Source: Pedobacter arcticus A12 (GTDB lineage: Bacteria; Bacteroidota; Bacteroidia; Sphingobacteriales; Sphingobacteriaceae). Taken from it: a stretch of 64,000 bases of DNA. The translations under genes and the position numbers were made by a program. Shown piece by piece: positions 26,285 to 36,422 of this stretch (within the stretch, counting starts at the first letter, position 1; each line of letters starts with the position of its first letter). The stretch is from assembly GCF_000302595.1 (NCBI RefSeq), contig NZ_JH947125.1, forward strand, positions 164,884 to 228,883, read 5' to 3'. Below the pieces are notes generated by a model. The model saw only the letters and a program-made list of their open reading frames with translations, had not been told where the DNA came from and did no database searches.

Positions 26285-27675
26285 TTTTTGATATAATAGG
26301 CAGAAAATAATTTAAAATCGGGTTCGTTAAAGCTTTCATCAACTACAACACGAATTTTATTGCTCTCTAAAGGTTTTTCAAATAGATGAATGTATTTATG
26401 ACCGATAGAAGTTCCGGCATGCACTGTTTTCCATTGTTTATTTTCGTTTATTTCGATATGGAACTTTTTTACCGAGTGTCCTTTTTTAATGTTTTCTTGT
26501 AATACAATTTGGTTCAAGAGCTGCTTCTTTTTGAGCTTAAGCTCAAGAACAGGTACTTTGCCCGAGGTTGACGCGATCGGACTTTCAAAACGCTTTTTTA
26601 TTTCGTCGCCAAACTCTTTCAATCGAACCACATCTGAATTGGGCATTAAACCTCTATTATCTGGTGTTAAACCCAAAATTAGTGTCGAATTTCTGCCTAC
26701 AGATTTATAATACATATCTATCAGGTTTTTTAACGGGAAAATATGCTGCTCATCATTAGGTTCCCAAAACCATTCGTGACGTCCATTATAGCCTCGAAGA
26801 GGAGAATCTGCCATGGTAGGGACCCAATATTTACCCATCATGTCACCATGTTTAAGTAATGCGAAATTATCCTTTGCAATCATTGGAGGGGCAGATTCGC
26901 CAGAACCTGTAAAATTAAAAGGAAATGTAGACCAGTTTGGATACCCAACTGTACCGCTTTCTGAACCCGCCCAACGCATTTCTGCCAATTGATCATTATG
27001 GTAAAACAGCGCATTAGGTTGATATTTCTGAACTATAGGCAATACATCTGGCGTACCATTCTTCGGGTTGCCTGCTCCGCCATCAAACCAGAGCATAAAT
27101 AAAGGACCATAATTTGTACAGATCTCTGTCAACATCCCTTCCACCATTTTATTATAATACTTTTGTCGTCTCTTCTGCATTTCTCCAGTACCATCAACCA
27201 CAAAATCATGTACACCAAAAAACGAATTCCATCGTATCCCCAAATAAATCCCTGGTTTTAAACCATGCTTTCGGCAGGCATCAACAAAATCCCGTACCAA
27301 ATCTCCTTTACCTTCTTCCCATTTTAATGCCTTTAAACTATAAGGGTTGAAATCAGACTGAAATAAAGCAAAGCCTGTTTCGTGGGTAGCCGTTAAAATC
27401 GCAAACTTTACACCTGCTTGTTTTGCAGTTATCACCCATTGTTCAACATCAAGTTGGGTAGGGTTAAAAATATTATAATCTACTACAGGAGTTAGACGAT
27501 TAACACCCTGACTATATTTAGTGGTATCAAAAACATGCAGATCATAGTGAAATACTACACCCAGCTCTGCCTGTTGATAGTCGAGCTGTTTCTGGTTAGG
27601 TAAAGCAACCTCCCTATCCTGCGCCTGTAAATTAAGTGCACTTAAGAGTAAATAAACCCAAAGTAGTAACTTCAT
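26281..27675 (-). CDS. GH29 alpha-L-fucosidase
   Basis: Secreted alpha-L-fucosidase of 464 residues from the ATG at 27675, which starts a clear signal peptide (MKLLLWVYLLLSALNLQAQ); an ATG 14 codons earlier gives a poor leader. The GH29 barrel contains GVVFHYDLHVFD, AKQAGVKFAILTATHETGF and the nucleophile Asp198 in FMLWFDGGAG. The C-terminal part (about 375-464) is a beta-sandwich resembling the F5/8-type extension of GH29-B enzymes, which favour alpha-1,3/1,4-linked fucose on branched (Lewis-type) glycans; subfamily is a guess. It is the first gene of the operon with a sulfatase and GH27. Confidence 0.9.
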   Translation of the reverse strand: MKLLLWVYLLLSALNLQAQDREVALPNQKQLDYQQAELGVVFHYDLHVFDTTKYSQGVNRLTPVVDYNIFNPTQLDVEQWVITAKQAGVKFAILTATHETGFALFQSDFNPYSLKALKWEEGKGDLVRDFVDACRKHGLKPGIYLGIRWNSFFGVHDFVVDGTGEMQKRRQKYYNKMVEGMLTEICTNYGPLFMLWFDGGAGNPKNGTPDVLPIVQKYQPNALFYHNDQLAEMRWAGSESGTVGYPNWSTFPFNFTGSGESAPPMIAKDNFALLKHGDMMGKYWVPTMADSPLRGYNGRHEWFWEPNDEQHIFPLKNLIDMYYKSVGRNSTLILGLTPDNRGLMPNSDVVRLKEFGDEIKKRFESPIASTSGKVPVLELKLKKKQLLNQIVLQENIKKGHSVKKFHIEINENKQWKTVHAGTSIGHKYIHLFEKPLESNKIRVVVDESFNEPDFKLFSAYYIKK

Positions 27676-27829
27676 TTTATCATTTTGCACCGCTTGTTTT
27701 ATTAGAATAACCTTCATTTACCTCTTTAAGATGCGTACTTGGTTTTAATAAATCTTAGTTTTATGTACTGTGTAATTGGGATTGTTTTTGGATGTCCAGT
27801 TACAACATTCTCTATACCTTAACAAATAG

Positions 27830-27863
27830 AATGGTTATCCCGAAAATAATCAGGATAACCATT
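27830..27863 (-). terminator. Terminator of the sulfatase-GH20-GH2 operon
   Basis: Perfect 11-bp stem AATGGTTATCC / GGATAACCATT with a 12-nt loop, 22 nt beyond the GH2 stop on the minus strand; the following T-run is short (CTATTTGTT). It also insulates the GH29 promoter, which must lie between 27676 and 27829. Confidence 0.7.
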
Positions 27864-27884
27864 ATGTGTACTTTCTTTTTAATC

Positions 27885-29909
27885 TTACTCGTAAAAATCT
27901 TTTTGTGTAGCGATGTAACCCGTTGGTTTTACTACCGTGATGATCCCTTTTCCGTCGAACAGATCATCTACCGGAAAAAATAATTGCTCGCCAGGTTTAA
28001 TGGTTGGCAGATCATAAGCTTTATAATTTTTAAAGTTATCTTCTTTATCAGAGATGTATAGTTTATAGCCAGAAACGCTGTGTTGGGGTAATCCTAAACT
28101 GCCAAACATCATTACACTCATTTTGCCTTTGGCACCTTCCAGTCTTTGAACTTCGATAGGAGAGGATAGTTCTCTAAGTATTTTTGCAGACGGTTTTGCA
28201 ACACCGTACATATCAAAAACACCGTGAACTCTTCTTCTAAATTTATCCTTGTCAAAAGTACCGGGATAGTGCGTACGGTAATCGGTTAAATCAAAATAAA
28301 TAGCACCTTCTACATAGGATTTACTTTCGTAAACCGCCATGTGGTAGATCATATCACGTACGCGTCTTTCATCGCCACCTTTAAAATTTGGCCCGCATAA
28401 ACCAAACTCAGATATAAATAAAGGTTTATTTGGGTAAGAGGTATGGATACTGTCTAAATAATTAGAAAGCTTAGCTTCGGGAATCCCCCACCAACTGGCA
28501 GAATATTCGTTCATCATCAGATAATCACCTAAACTACCTGCATCTGGTACAAAGTTAGGGTTGTTGTTGAATCCGTCTTTTAAAGTATTACTCACATAAG
28601 AAACCATTCTCTTTGGGTCTAGATCGCGAGCTTTTTGCAACAGACCTTCAATCATCTGTTTCATGTTTTTATCTCTGCCTCTTAACTCGTTACCAACGCC
28701 CCAAGCATAAATAGATGGGTGGTTGTAACGTTGCTGAACCATTTTTGTGAGTTGACTGGTAGCAATGGTTTTTATGGTATCGTTTGATGGTGTTTCCCAG
28801 CCCCAAAGCGGAACCTCGGCCTGCAAAATAATCCCTTTTCTATCGCAGAAATCGTAAAATAAATCATCTTGCTGAAAGTGAATCCTACTGAAAATAGCAT
28901 TCACTTCTTTCATCAATCGGCCGTGTTTCAAAATTTCATCGTCTGGTTCGGCAAAACCAAAATTTGGGTTTGAACCAGCAGTCCACTCAATGCCCATCAG
29001 CTTTACATGTTCGCCGTTTAAATAGGTTTTACCATCCTTAAAACGGAAATCTCTGAAGCCAACACTGGTAGAGATATGATCAACAGCTTTGTTGTTTTTT
29101 AAAACCTGTACATCAATACGGTATAAATTTGGGTGGTCAAAATGCCAAGGGTTAACTTTTGTCAAGTCGTAATCAATCACGGCAACACCATTGTTTACCG
29201 TAGCCTTGCTGATTTTACTTAAAACCACTTTGTTGGTCGCTTGGTTGTCCTCGGTAATGGTGACTTTGAATTTTAAATCCGTTTTAGCTAAATCGTCAAA
29301 GCCTAATTTGATTTTTACTTTGGCAGAACTGTCTTTTAGTTCTAAAATTGGGTCAACATTTACGTAGCTAGCTGCCGGTTTCCCGGATACAATTAGCTTT
29401 ACTTTTCTAATTAATCCACCATCATTTGGCCAATCAAAAGAATTACCGAAAGGAACTTTGTTACGGCCGTAGTCGTTGTTTACCGCTACGGTTAATACGT
29501 TTTTTTGACCGTATTTTAGTTTCCCGTTAAGGTTTACATAAATTTTATCGAAACCGTCGCCAATGTTTTCCTGAATTTTTTCTCCGTTAAGGTAGATGTA
29601 GGCGGTATGGTTAATCGCACCAAACTCAATCACTACATTTTTGTTTTTCCAATCTTCAGGAGCAGAGATTTCATTCTGGTACCAGCCCCAGCCGTAGAAA
29701 TTCTGGTTCTCTTTTTCTACGTTCCAAGTATGTGGAGCGGTTACGGTTTTGGTATTTTTTAGGCTGGTTTTAAACCATTGTTGGTTTAAGCCTTCGGCTT
29801 TTTTATCAGTGGTAAATTTCCAGCTTTTGTTAAGTGCAATGGTGTCTCTTTGTGCAAAGGCTAAAAAGCTAAAGCAAACAAGGCAAAGCATCAATGTAAT
29901 TCGTCTCAT
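27885..29909 (-). CDS. GH2 beta-galactosidase/beta-glucuronidase-type enzyme
   Basis: Secreted retaining glycosidase of 674 residues with a signal peptide ending AFAQ. Domains: sugar-binding jelly roll (about 25-190, GWGWYQNEI, AYIYLNGEK), immunoglobulin-like domain (about 190-290), and a TIM barrel with acid/base Glu408 in WGVGNELRG and nucleophile Glu501 in LFISEFG. At 674 residues it is shorter than LacZ, nearer to beta-glucuronidase and short beta-galactosidases. Given neighbouring GH20 and sulfatases, beta-galactosidase on N-acetyllactosamine-type chains is favoured, but specificity is unproven. It is the last gene of its operon. Confidence 0.88.
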   Translation of the reverse strand: MRRITLMLCLVCFSFLAFAQRDTIALNKSWKFTTDKKAEGLNQQWFKTSLKNTKTVTAPHTWNVEKENQNFYGWGWYQNEISAPEDWKNKNVVIEFGAINHTAYIYLNGEKIQENIGDGFDKIYVNLNGKLKYGQKNVLTVAVNNDYGRNKVPFGNSFDWPNDGGLIRKVKLIVSGKPAASYVNVDPILELKDSSAKVKIKLGFDDLAKTDLKFKVTITEDNQATNKVVLSKISKATVNNGVAVIDYDLTKVNPWHFDHPNLYRIDVQVLKNNKAVDHISTSVGFRDFRFKDGKTYLNGEHVKLMGIEWTAGSNPNFGFAEPDDEILKHGRLMKEVNAIFSRIHFQQDDLFYDFCDRKGIILQAEVPLWGWETPSNDTIKTIATSQLTKMVQQRYNHPSIYAWGVGNELRGRDKNMKQMIEGLLQKARDLDPKRMVSYVSNTLKDGFNNNPNFVPDAGSLGDYLMMNEYSASWWGIPEAKLSNYLDSIHTSYPNKPLFISEFGLCGPNFKGGDERRVRDMIYHMAVYESKSYVEGAIYFDLTDYRTHYPGTFDKDKFRRRVHGVFDMYGVAKPSAKILRELSSPIEVQRLEGAKGKMSVMMFGSLGLPQHSVSGYKLYISDKEDNFKNYKAYDLPTIKPGEQLFFPVDDLFDGKGIITVVKPTGYIATQKDFYE

Positions 29910-29952
29910 CTTAAATTAATTAGGGATTTTCTGTAAATATGAAATTGGTGTT

Positions 29953-31611
29953 TTAATATTTTTTTTTGTAAAGTCCTTGATAAAAGCTGATTCCACGCTC
30001 GGCCCATGAATTAAAATGCCATTGGTTCAAACGTTTTACAAAATCATCGTAATTTTTTTCTGATACTGGGGTCCATAAAGCTTCTGCAATAGCGGGCAAT
30101 CTTGGCAATAGCATATATTCCAGATATTCAGGAGTGGCAATGTTTTCTGTCCAGATGGCAAACTGACCACCTTTGATGAATTTATGTTGCTCAGCTGTTA
30201 ATGCTTTTGAGTATGGATCGTATCCGTAAACTTTATCTAAACTATTTACCGAAAACCCTGCTGCAAAAGGTTCTGTTTTTGGATCTGCTTGATAGCGGTT
30301 AAAATATAAAGGATTGCTTGGCGACATCACTACGTCGTGACCTTGTTTTGCCGCTTCAATTCCGCCTTTTTCGCCTCTCCAGCTCATTACTGTTGCAGAC
30401 GGAGCTAATCCACCTTCTAAAATCTCATCCCAACCTAAAAGTTTTTTATGGTTTGCTATTAAAAAGTTTTCCATCCTTTTGATGAAATAGGATTGCAGAT
30501 CAGGGGTGTCTTTTAAGTGCTCGGCTTTCATCCTGGCCTGGCATTTCGGGCATTCTTCCCAACGGAATTTCTCTACTTCATCGCCACCCACATGAATGTA
30601 TTCTGAAGGAAAAATCTGCATTACTTCTTTCATTACATCCTGTAAAAACAGGAAAGTGCTGTCGTTTCCTGCACAATATTCGAAGTTTATGCCACGGTGC
30701 CCCTTAAAACCACCAACCACGCTAGAGTTTGGAACTGCTTGCGGAATTCCAGTACAAGAAAACTGTGGATAAGCCGCTAATGCTGCGCCAGAATGTCCTG
30801 GCATTTCAATTTCTGGAATTACCGTAATGTTTCTCGCTTTTGCATAAGCAACCACATCTTTAGCTTGCTCTTGGGTGTAATAACCACCATATTTGTAGGT
30901 ATCGTTAAAGTTTAGCGTAGAATCTTTTGAATACCAACGACTGCCGTAAACCTCATCTCGCCAAGCGCCAACGCTGGTCAATTTTGGATATTTTTTAATT
31001 TCTAATCGCCAGCCTTCGTTATCTACCAAATGCCAGTGGAAAACGTTCATTTTATAACTCGCCAATAAATCAATGGTTTCTTTAATAGTTTCTACCGAGA
31101 AAAAATGACGGCTTACATCCAGCATCATTCCACGCCAGCTAAAACGCGGATAATCTGTAACTTCCATAAACGGAACTTTTAAAGCTTCATTGGTTCTGAT
31201 AGCCGGCAAACATTGCATTAAAGATTGAACGCCGTAAAAAAGTCCTTCTTTGGCATTTGCTTCTAAAAGAATCAAGTCTTTAGAAACGTTTAAGCGATAG
31301 CCTTCTCTACCTAAAGCAGCGATATCAACCAGTTTAAATTCGATTTTTTGAGCAGATTTTTGGTTGCTAGCCAAACTCATTCCTGATATTTTTTGGATAT
31401 GATTGCTGAAGTAATCTGCCAAAGTTTTTAGCGACTCGTTTTTTTTAGGATAGCTAAACGATGTTTGCTTATTGATGATAAATGAACCATTGCCAAGCGC
31501 AATGTTTGCTGGTTTTGGGATAATGTTTGTTTGTGCTTTCGCGATGCCGAGCTGCAATAAAAGTATCGCCGTAAGGGCTAGTAAAAAGTAGGATTTCGTT
31601 TTAAATAACAT
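29953..31611 (-). CDS. GH20 beta-N-acetylhexosaminidase
   Basis: Secreted exo-hexosaminidase of 552 residues with a signal peptide (MLFKTKSYFLLALTAILLLQ, cut near AKAQ). A GH20b domain (about 28-150) is followed by the barrel: WRGMMLDVSRHFFS, HWHLVDNEGWRLEIKKYP, PEIEMPGHSGAALAAYP, catalytic Asp344-Glu345 in HVGGDEVEK, GWDEILEGG and WTENIATPEYLEYM. It is organised like the GH20 at 34785 and is distinct from the longer GH20 at 14718. It sits between a sulfatase gene (27-nt gap) and GH2 (43-nt gap), suggesting stepwise removal of sulfate, HexNAc and Gal. Confidence 0.94.
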   Translation of the reverse strand: MLFKTKSYFLLALTAILLLQLGIAKAQTNIIPKPANIALGNGSFIINKQTSFSYPKKNESLKTLADYFSNHIQKISGMSLASNQKSAQKIEFKLVDIAALGREGYRLNVSKDLILLEANAKEGLFYGVQSLMQCLPAIRTNEALKVPFMEVTDYPRFSWRGMMLDVSRHFFSVETIKETIDLLASYKMNVFHWHLVDNEGWRLEIKKYPKLTSVGAWRDEVYGSRWYSKDSTLNFNDTYKYGGYYTQEQAKDVVAYAKARNITVIPEIEMPGHSGAALAAYPQFSCTGIPQAVPNSSVVGGFKGHRGINFEYCAGNDSTFLFLQDVMKEVMQIFPSEYIHVGGDEVEKFRWEECPKCQARMKAEHLKDTPDLQSYFIKRMENFLIANHKKLLGWDEILEGGLAPSATVMSWRGEKGGIEAAKQGHDVVMSPSNPLYFNRYQADPKTEPFAAGFSVNSLDKVYGYDPYSKALTAEQHKFIKGGQFAIWTENIATPEYLEYMLLPRLPAIAEALWTPVSEKNYDDFVKRLNQWHFNSWAERGISFYQGLYKKKY

Positions 31612-31638
31612 TTGGAGTTCTTTATTGAATTTATTATT

Positions 31639-33045
31639 CTATTGCGCTGTGATAAAAGGAAAGTTTGAATTTTCTGTGTGCTGTTCAATCATGATTTTAG
31701 TCATGCGTTCTACTATCTTAGGATATTTTTTAGCTACATCATTTTGCTCTGCTGCGTCTTTTTCAAGGTTGAATAATTTAATAGGGTTTTCGGGATGTTG
31801 GATTACATTGAGCTTTACGGCTTTCCATTTCCCCGAACGGACTGCCTGCCTTCCACCATCCTCATGAAATTCCCAGTATAAGAATGGATGTTGCGCTTGC
31901 TTACCATTATTTGTTAAAAGTGGTAGCAACGATAAACCATCTGTGTCAGACGGGGTAGGAGCACTGATTACATCGGCAAAGGTTGGCATGAAATCCCAAA
32001 ATGCACCCATAAAACCTGTTGATGTGTTCGCTTGAATTTTATTTGGCCAGCTCACGATCAAGGGCACCCTAATCCCCCCTTCGTATAAATCTCTTTTTTG
32101 ACCTTTAAATCCAGCGCTGCTGTTAAATTTAGCAGGATCATTTCCACCTTCAGAATGTGGACCATTGTCGCTGGTGAAAATAATGATGGTATTTTCGGCA
32201 AGATTTAAGGCTTTAACCTTGGCTACCACTTCGCCTACGTAAGAGTCTAGTTTGCTAACCATTGTGGCGTAAGCTGCTTTTGGATAAGCCTGTGGCTGAT
32301 AGTTTTCACCGTTCCAGCTGTTTTTGATAGCTACCGGAGCTTCTTTAAACTTGTTTTTGTAATAAGTAAAAGTAGTATCACCAGCAGGGATTTGTAAAGC
32401 TGCGTGAGGCAGCGTATAAGGTAAATACAAGAAAAACGGAGCTTCCTTGTTTCTTTCTAAAAATTCGATTGATTTCTGTTGGATTAATTCTGGTGCATAA
32501 ACTTCTAAATTTTGAAGCGTATTTGGCAGTTTAATCTCGGTTTGGTTATCCCATAAGTGATCGGGGAAATAGTTATGTGATTGGCGCTGACAATTGTATC
32601 CAAAAAAACTATCAAAACCTTGGTTGTTTGGTTCTCCTTCTGAACCTGGAAAACCTAAGCCCCATTTGCCAAATCCGCCGGTAACGTAGCCTTCATTTTT
32701 AAAAAGTTCTGCAAGGGTAAATTCCTTGTCTTTTATAGGTAATTGGCCCTCTGGCTTTATTTCGAAATTCCCTTGAACGCTGGTGTGCCCGGTATGTTTT
32801 CCGGTCATTAAAGATGCCCGCGAAGGTGCACAAACAGAAGTACCTGCATAAAACTGGGTAAAACTGATTCCATTTTTTGCTAAGGCATCAATATTTGGGG
32901 TTTCTATCAATTTTTGACCGTAGCAGCCTATATCGCCATAACCCAAATCATCAGCTACAATTAAAATTACGTTGGGTTTTGTTTGGCTAAAGCCCACACA
33001 GAATGTGAACACCATAAATAGGATTAAAAAGAGCTTTTTCATCAT
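31639..33045 (-). CDS. S1-family sulfatase (Cys type), GalNAc/Gal-sulfatase-like
   Basis: Secreted sulfatase of 468 residues with a signal peptide ending GFSQ. Features: metal-binding VADDLGYGDIGCYG, formylglycine precursor Cys72 in CAPSR followed by ASLMTGKHTGHTSVQGN, and TSDNGPHSEGG. The YGDIGCYG and HTGHT pattern is common among sulfatases acting on 4- or 6-sulfated Gal/GalNAc, but this is only a family-level hint. Two Met codons open the gene (33045 and 33042); the first overlaps the stop of the upstream sulfatase as ATGA, indicating coupled translation. Confidence 0.92.
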   Translation of the reverse strand: MMKKLFLILFMVFTFCVGFSQTKPNVILIVADDLGYGDIGCYGQKLIETPNIDALAKNGISFTQFYAGTSVCAPSRASLMTGKHTGHTSVQGNFEIKPEGQLPIKDKEFTLAELFKNEGYVTGGFGKWGLGFPGSEGEPNNQGFDSFFGYNCQRQSHNYFPDHLWDNQTEIKLPNTLQNLEVYAPELIQQKSIEFLERNKEAPFFLYLPYTLPHAALQIPAGDTTFTYYKNKFKEAPVAIKNSWNGENYQPQAYPKAAYATMVSKLDSYVGEVVAKVKALNLAENTIIIFTSDNGPHSEGGNDPAKFNSSAGFKGQKRDLYEGGIRVPLIVSWPNKIQANTSTGFMGAFWDFMPTFADVISAPTPSDTDGLSLLPLLTNNGKQAQHPFLYWEFHEDGGRQAVRSGKWKAVKLNVIQHPENPIKLFNLEKDAAEQNDVAKKYPKIVERMTKIMIEQHTENSNFPFITAQ

Positions 33046-34589
33046 TTATTTTGGTCTAATATTTTTCTTGCGTCTGTATCTTTATACTGTTCAATGAGTT
33101 GATCTAATCTGGTTTTAAGTTTTGGTATCAGCGCTTGATAAGTTTTATCGTCATAAACATTGTGCAGTTCGCGAGGGTCTTTCTCTAAATCGTATAATTC
33201 CCAACCTTCTACTCTTTTGTAAAAACGAATGAGTTTATATTTTTTGGTACGTATACCGAAATGTGGAGAAACAGCATGTTCGCCATTTTCGTAATAATGG
33301 TAAAAAATAGCGTCTCTGCCTTTTTTTGCTTTCCCATTTATTAACGGAAGAAAAGATTCTCCCTGCATAGCTTTTGGAATTGCTAGACCTGCAATATCCA
33401 ACATGGTAGGAGCGATATCTAAGTTTAAAACCATGTTCTCATTTATCGATTTAGGTTTTACTACGCCAGGATAACGCATCACCATTGGCGTACGGAAAGA
33501 CTCTTCGTACATCCAACGTTTATCAAACCAACCATGTTCGCCCATGTAAAACCCCTGATCAGATAGGTAAATAACTACTGTATTTTTATTTAGGTTATGT
33601 TTGTCTAAGTAGTTTAGGGTTCTGCCAATGTTTCTGTCTAACGAGGCTACTGTACTGGCATAATCACGCATATAGCGTTCGTATTTCCATTCTGCCAATG
33701 CTTTTCCGCTTAAGTTTCTGGCTTTTAAATCGGCTTCGATAGGTTGATAATGTGCATCGAATTTTGCTCTTTGGGCAGGATTCATTCTGTTAATCATAGA
33801 TTCGCCTTTAGGGCTATAAGAAAGCATTTTTAAATCATAGCCCATGATAAGATCTCTGCCAACTTCCATTTCTTGAAGGCCTGCTGCTTTACGTGATTGG
33901 TAATCATCATAAAAAGTAGGGGGCAAAGGAAACTTTACGTTATCATATAAAGCAAAATCAGCAGTGTCTGGAATCCAAGTGCGGTGGGTTGCTTTGTGCC
34001 CAATTACTAAACAAAAAGGCTTACTTTGGTCGCGTTGGTCTAACCAATCTTCGGCTTTATCTTCGATGATATTGGTTACGTAGCCTTCCGTTTTCTCTTT
34101 GGTTCCGTCCATTTTAATAAACTCCGGATTGTAATAATCTCCCTGTTCTGGTAAAATGGTATAATAGGTAAAACCTTCGGTTCTGTTGCCCAAATGCTGT
34201 TTTCCAATCCATGCGGTTTGGTAACCGTCGGCCTTTAGGTGTTTTACAAACATATCCTGACTGTGGTCAAAATGAGAGGTTTCGTTATCTTTAAAGCCAT
34301 TGATATGGCTGTACTTTCCTGTTAAAATTACGGCTCTGCTCGGTCCGCAAATAGAATTGGTAACATATGCCTTTTTAAATGTTACGCCTTCGTTGGCAAT
34401 TCTATCAATATTAGGGGTTTTTACCAGTTTACTTCCGTAAGCACCAATGGTTTGGTAAGAATGATCATCGGAAATGATGATGACAATATTGGGTTGTTTT
34501 TTTTGTGAATAGCCGTTTTTTATTCCTAGCGATAATAAAAAAGCGATACCAATAAGTTTAAAGTTAATGCAGTTGTCAAACATTTTCAT
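33042..34589 (-). CDS. S1-family sulfatase (Cys type), resembles GlcNAc-6-sulfatases
   Basis: Secreted sulfatase of 515 residues and first gene of the sulfatase-sulfatase-GH20-GH2 operon. The leader is MKMFDNCINFKLIGIAFLLS, cut near GYSQ. Landmarks: IIISDDHSYQTIGAYGS (aspartates and a DDH metal motif), formylglycine precursor Cys81 in CGPSR, GKQHLG, and YLSDQGFYMGEHGWFDKRWMYEESFRTP. The CGPSR sequence, the DDH motif and the GEHGWFDKRWMYEES block resemble the N-acetylglucosamine-6-O-sulfatase branch (S1_11) known from mucin and heparan degradation in Bacteroides; assignment is from memory of the family. The promoter should lie in 34590-34745. Confidence 0.9.
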   Translation of the reverse strand: MKMFDNCINFKLIGIAFLLSLGIKNGYSQKKQPNIVIIISDDHSYQTIGAYGSKLVKTPNIDRIANEGVTFKKAYVTNSICGPSRAVILTGKYSHINGFKDNETSHFDHSQDMFVKHLKADGYQTAWIGKQHLGNRTEGFTYYTILPEQGDYYNPEFIKMDGTKEKTEGYVTNIIEDKAEDWLDQRDQSKPFCLVIGHKATHRTWIPDTADFALYDNVKFPLPPTFYDDYQSRKAAGLQEMEVGRDLIMGYDLKMLSYSPKGESMINRMNPAQRAKFDAHYQPIEADLKARNLSGKALAEWKYERYMRDYASTVASLDRNIGRTLNYLDKHNLNKNTVVIYLSDQGFYMGEHGWFDKRWMYEESFRTPMVMRYPGVVKPKSINENMVLNLDIAPTMLDIAGLAIPKAMQGESFLPLINGKAKKGRDAIFYHYYENGEHAVSPHFGIRTKKYKLIRFYKRVEGWELYDLEKDPRELHNVYDDKTYQALIPKLKTRLDQLIEQYKDTDARKILDQNK

Positions 34590-34745
34590 GTTTTAAAATT
34601 TAAAGGTTCAAGAAGTAATTGGACTGCGGTTTTAATGACAGTATACAAAGGACGATTAATTAAATGAAAAGTAGTACTCGCGAATTAAATAATCAATATA
34701 AATTTTGTCAATGTTCATGTAAATGTAGAGAACCTATTTTTAATA

Positions 34746-34769
34746 GAGGCTGTTTTTGAAAACAGCCTC
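34746..34769 (-). terminator. Terminator after the third GH20 gene
   Basis: Inverted repeat GAGGCTGTTTT / AAAACAGCCTC, 15 nt beyond the GH20 stop on the minus strand, followed on that strand by TATTAAAAATAGG. Confidence 0.75.
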
Positions 34770-34784
34770 CTTAAATTCTATTTA

Positions 34785-36404
34785 TTAATCAATTGAATGT
34801 TTCGCATAATTTAGGTCCATATTATCAAATCGCTTAACAAGTACCTGTAATCGAGTTCTAAAATTATCCCAGTTTCTGGTTTCTTTTGGAGACCATAATA
34901 CTTCAGCCAAAGCGCTCATCCTAGGTAAAACCATGTACTCCACATAATCAGTAGTTTTCATGTACTCCGTCCAAACGTTTCCTTGTGCTCCTAATATAAA
35001 TTTGCTTTCTTCTTTAGTTAAAGCAGTGGGAGTAGGTTCATAAGAATATACTTTTTCAACCGAGGTAAAACCGCCTATAGCCAATGGTTCCTTATCCACA
35101 TTTTTTGATTGATAATGGTCAAAATAGCAAAACTCGCCGGGGGTCATTATAACATCGTGATGTTGCTTTGCTGCTTCTATACCTCCTTGAATACCTCTCC
35201 AGCTCATTACCGTGGCGTTAGGAGCTAAACCGCCTTCTAAAATTTCATCCCAACCAATAATGTCTTTTCCTTTGCTGTTCAAAAATTTCTCTATTCTATG
35301 TATAAAATAGCTTTGCAAACCATGTTCATCTTTTAATCCTTCTTTTTGAATAATGGACTGTGCTAACTCGCTTTTTTTCCATTCTGTTTTGGGTGCTTCG
35401 TCGCCACCGATATGGATGTATTTACCAGGGAATAATGCAATTACCTCAGTTAATACATCTTCTAAAAATTTAAAGGTTTCTTCTTTAGGTGAATAAATTT
35501 GATCAAATACACCCCACTTGGTTCCTACTTCATAAGGCCCGGTGCCACTACCAAGTTCTGGGTAAGCAGCTAAAGCGGCTAGCGAGTGCCCTGGTAACTC
35601 TATTTCCGGAATAATAGTTACGTGTTTAGTAGCCGCATAAGCCACAACATCTTTAATCTGTTCTTGCGTGTAAAACCCTTCCACCGGAATGCCATCACCT
35701 ACGTAGGGATCGAAATTCTTTTCTAACATAGTTTCTTTACGCTTAGAACCAATCTCTGTTAATCGAGGATATTTTTTAATCTCAATTCTCCATCCTTGAT
35801 CTTCTGTTAAATGCCAGTGGAAAGTATTCATTCGGTGCATGGCAATTAAATCGATGTATTTTTTAATAAAGTCAACTGGAAAAAAATGTCTTCCAACATC
35901 TAGGTGCATCCCGCGATAAGCATACCTTGGGCTATCTACAATTTCTACTGCAGGTATTAAAACGGTTTTAAGACTGGTGTTTGCTTCTTTAGACGCAACG
36001 GGCAGTAATTGTGCTAAGGTTTGCAGGCCGTAAAACACACCCGTTGAGGTTTTACCTTTGATGGTGATTTTTTTAGAATCTACACTAAGTTCATAACCTT
36101 CTGTTGCTTTTACAGATGGATCAAGCAAAAGCTCAATTGTGCTTTTTTTTGATTTTGCGTTTACAGGGAAATCAACAGTAGGGAGATAATTTTGTAACAC
36201 ACTTTTTAGAAAAGTGCCTTCGTTTTGCAAATCATCGCTAAAAATAAGACTCGTCTTTTCTGATACTACAAACATCCCATTTTTGGGAGTGAGTTGGGCG
36301 GGCATAGGGATAATAGCATAAACCGGCTTATCGGCAGCAACCGCTTCCGCCTTTTTGCCAATCAAAAGAATAGCTACGCATAGAATTAATAATAGATTTT
36401 TCAT
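34785..36404 (-). CDS. GH20 beta-N-acetylhexosaminidase
   Basis: Secreted exo-hexosaminidase of 539 residues with a signal peptide at about 1-24. GH20b domain (about 30-155), then the barrel: YRGMHLDVGRHFFPV, HWHLTEDQGWRIEIKKYP, PEIELPGHSLAALAAYP, catalytic Asp335-Glu336 in HIGGDEAPK, GWDEILEGG, and VWTEYMKTTDYVEYM. It is a paralogue of the GH20 at 29953 with the same domain layout. It lies 18 nt after a deleted GH2 remnant and is probably transcribed from that gene's promoter. Confidence 0.94.
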   Translation of the reverse strand: MKNLLLILCVAILLIGKKAEAVAADKPVYAIIPMPAQLTPKNGMFVVSEKTSLIFSDDLQNEGTFLKSVLQNYLPTVDFPVNAKSKKSTIELLLDPSVKATEGYELSVDSKKITIKGKTSTGVFYGLQTLAQLLPVASKEANTSLKTVLIPAVEIVDSPRYAYRGMHLDVGRHFFPVDFIKKYIDLIAMHRMNTFHWHLTEDQGWRIEIKKYPRLTEIGSKRKETMLEKNFDPYVGDGIPVEGFYTQEQIKDVVAYAATKHVTIIPEIELPGHSLAALAAYPELGSGTGPYEVGTKWGVFDQIYSPKEETFKFLEDVLTEVIALFPGKYIHIGGDEAPKTEWKKSELAQSIIQKEGLKDEHGLQSYFIHRIEKFLNSKGKDIIGWDEILEGGLAPNATVMSWRGIQGGIEAAKQHHDVIMTPGEFCYFDHYQSKNVDKEPLAIGGFTSVEKVYSYEPTPTALTKEESKFILGAQGNVWTEYMKTTDYVEYMVLPRMSALAEVLWSPKETRNWDNFRTRLQVLVKRFDNMDLNYAKHSID

Positions 36405-36422
36405 CTCTTTCTCTGTTTTTAT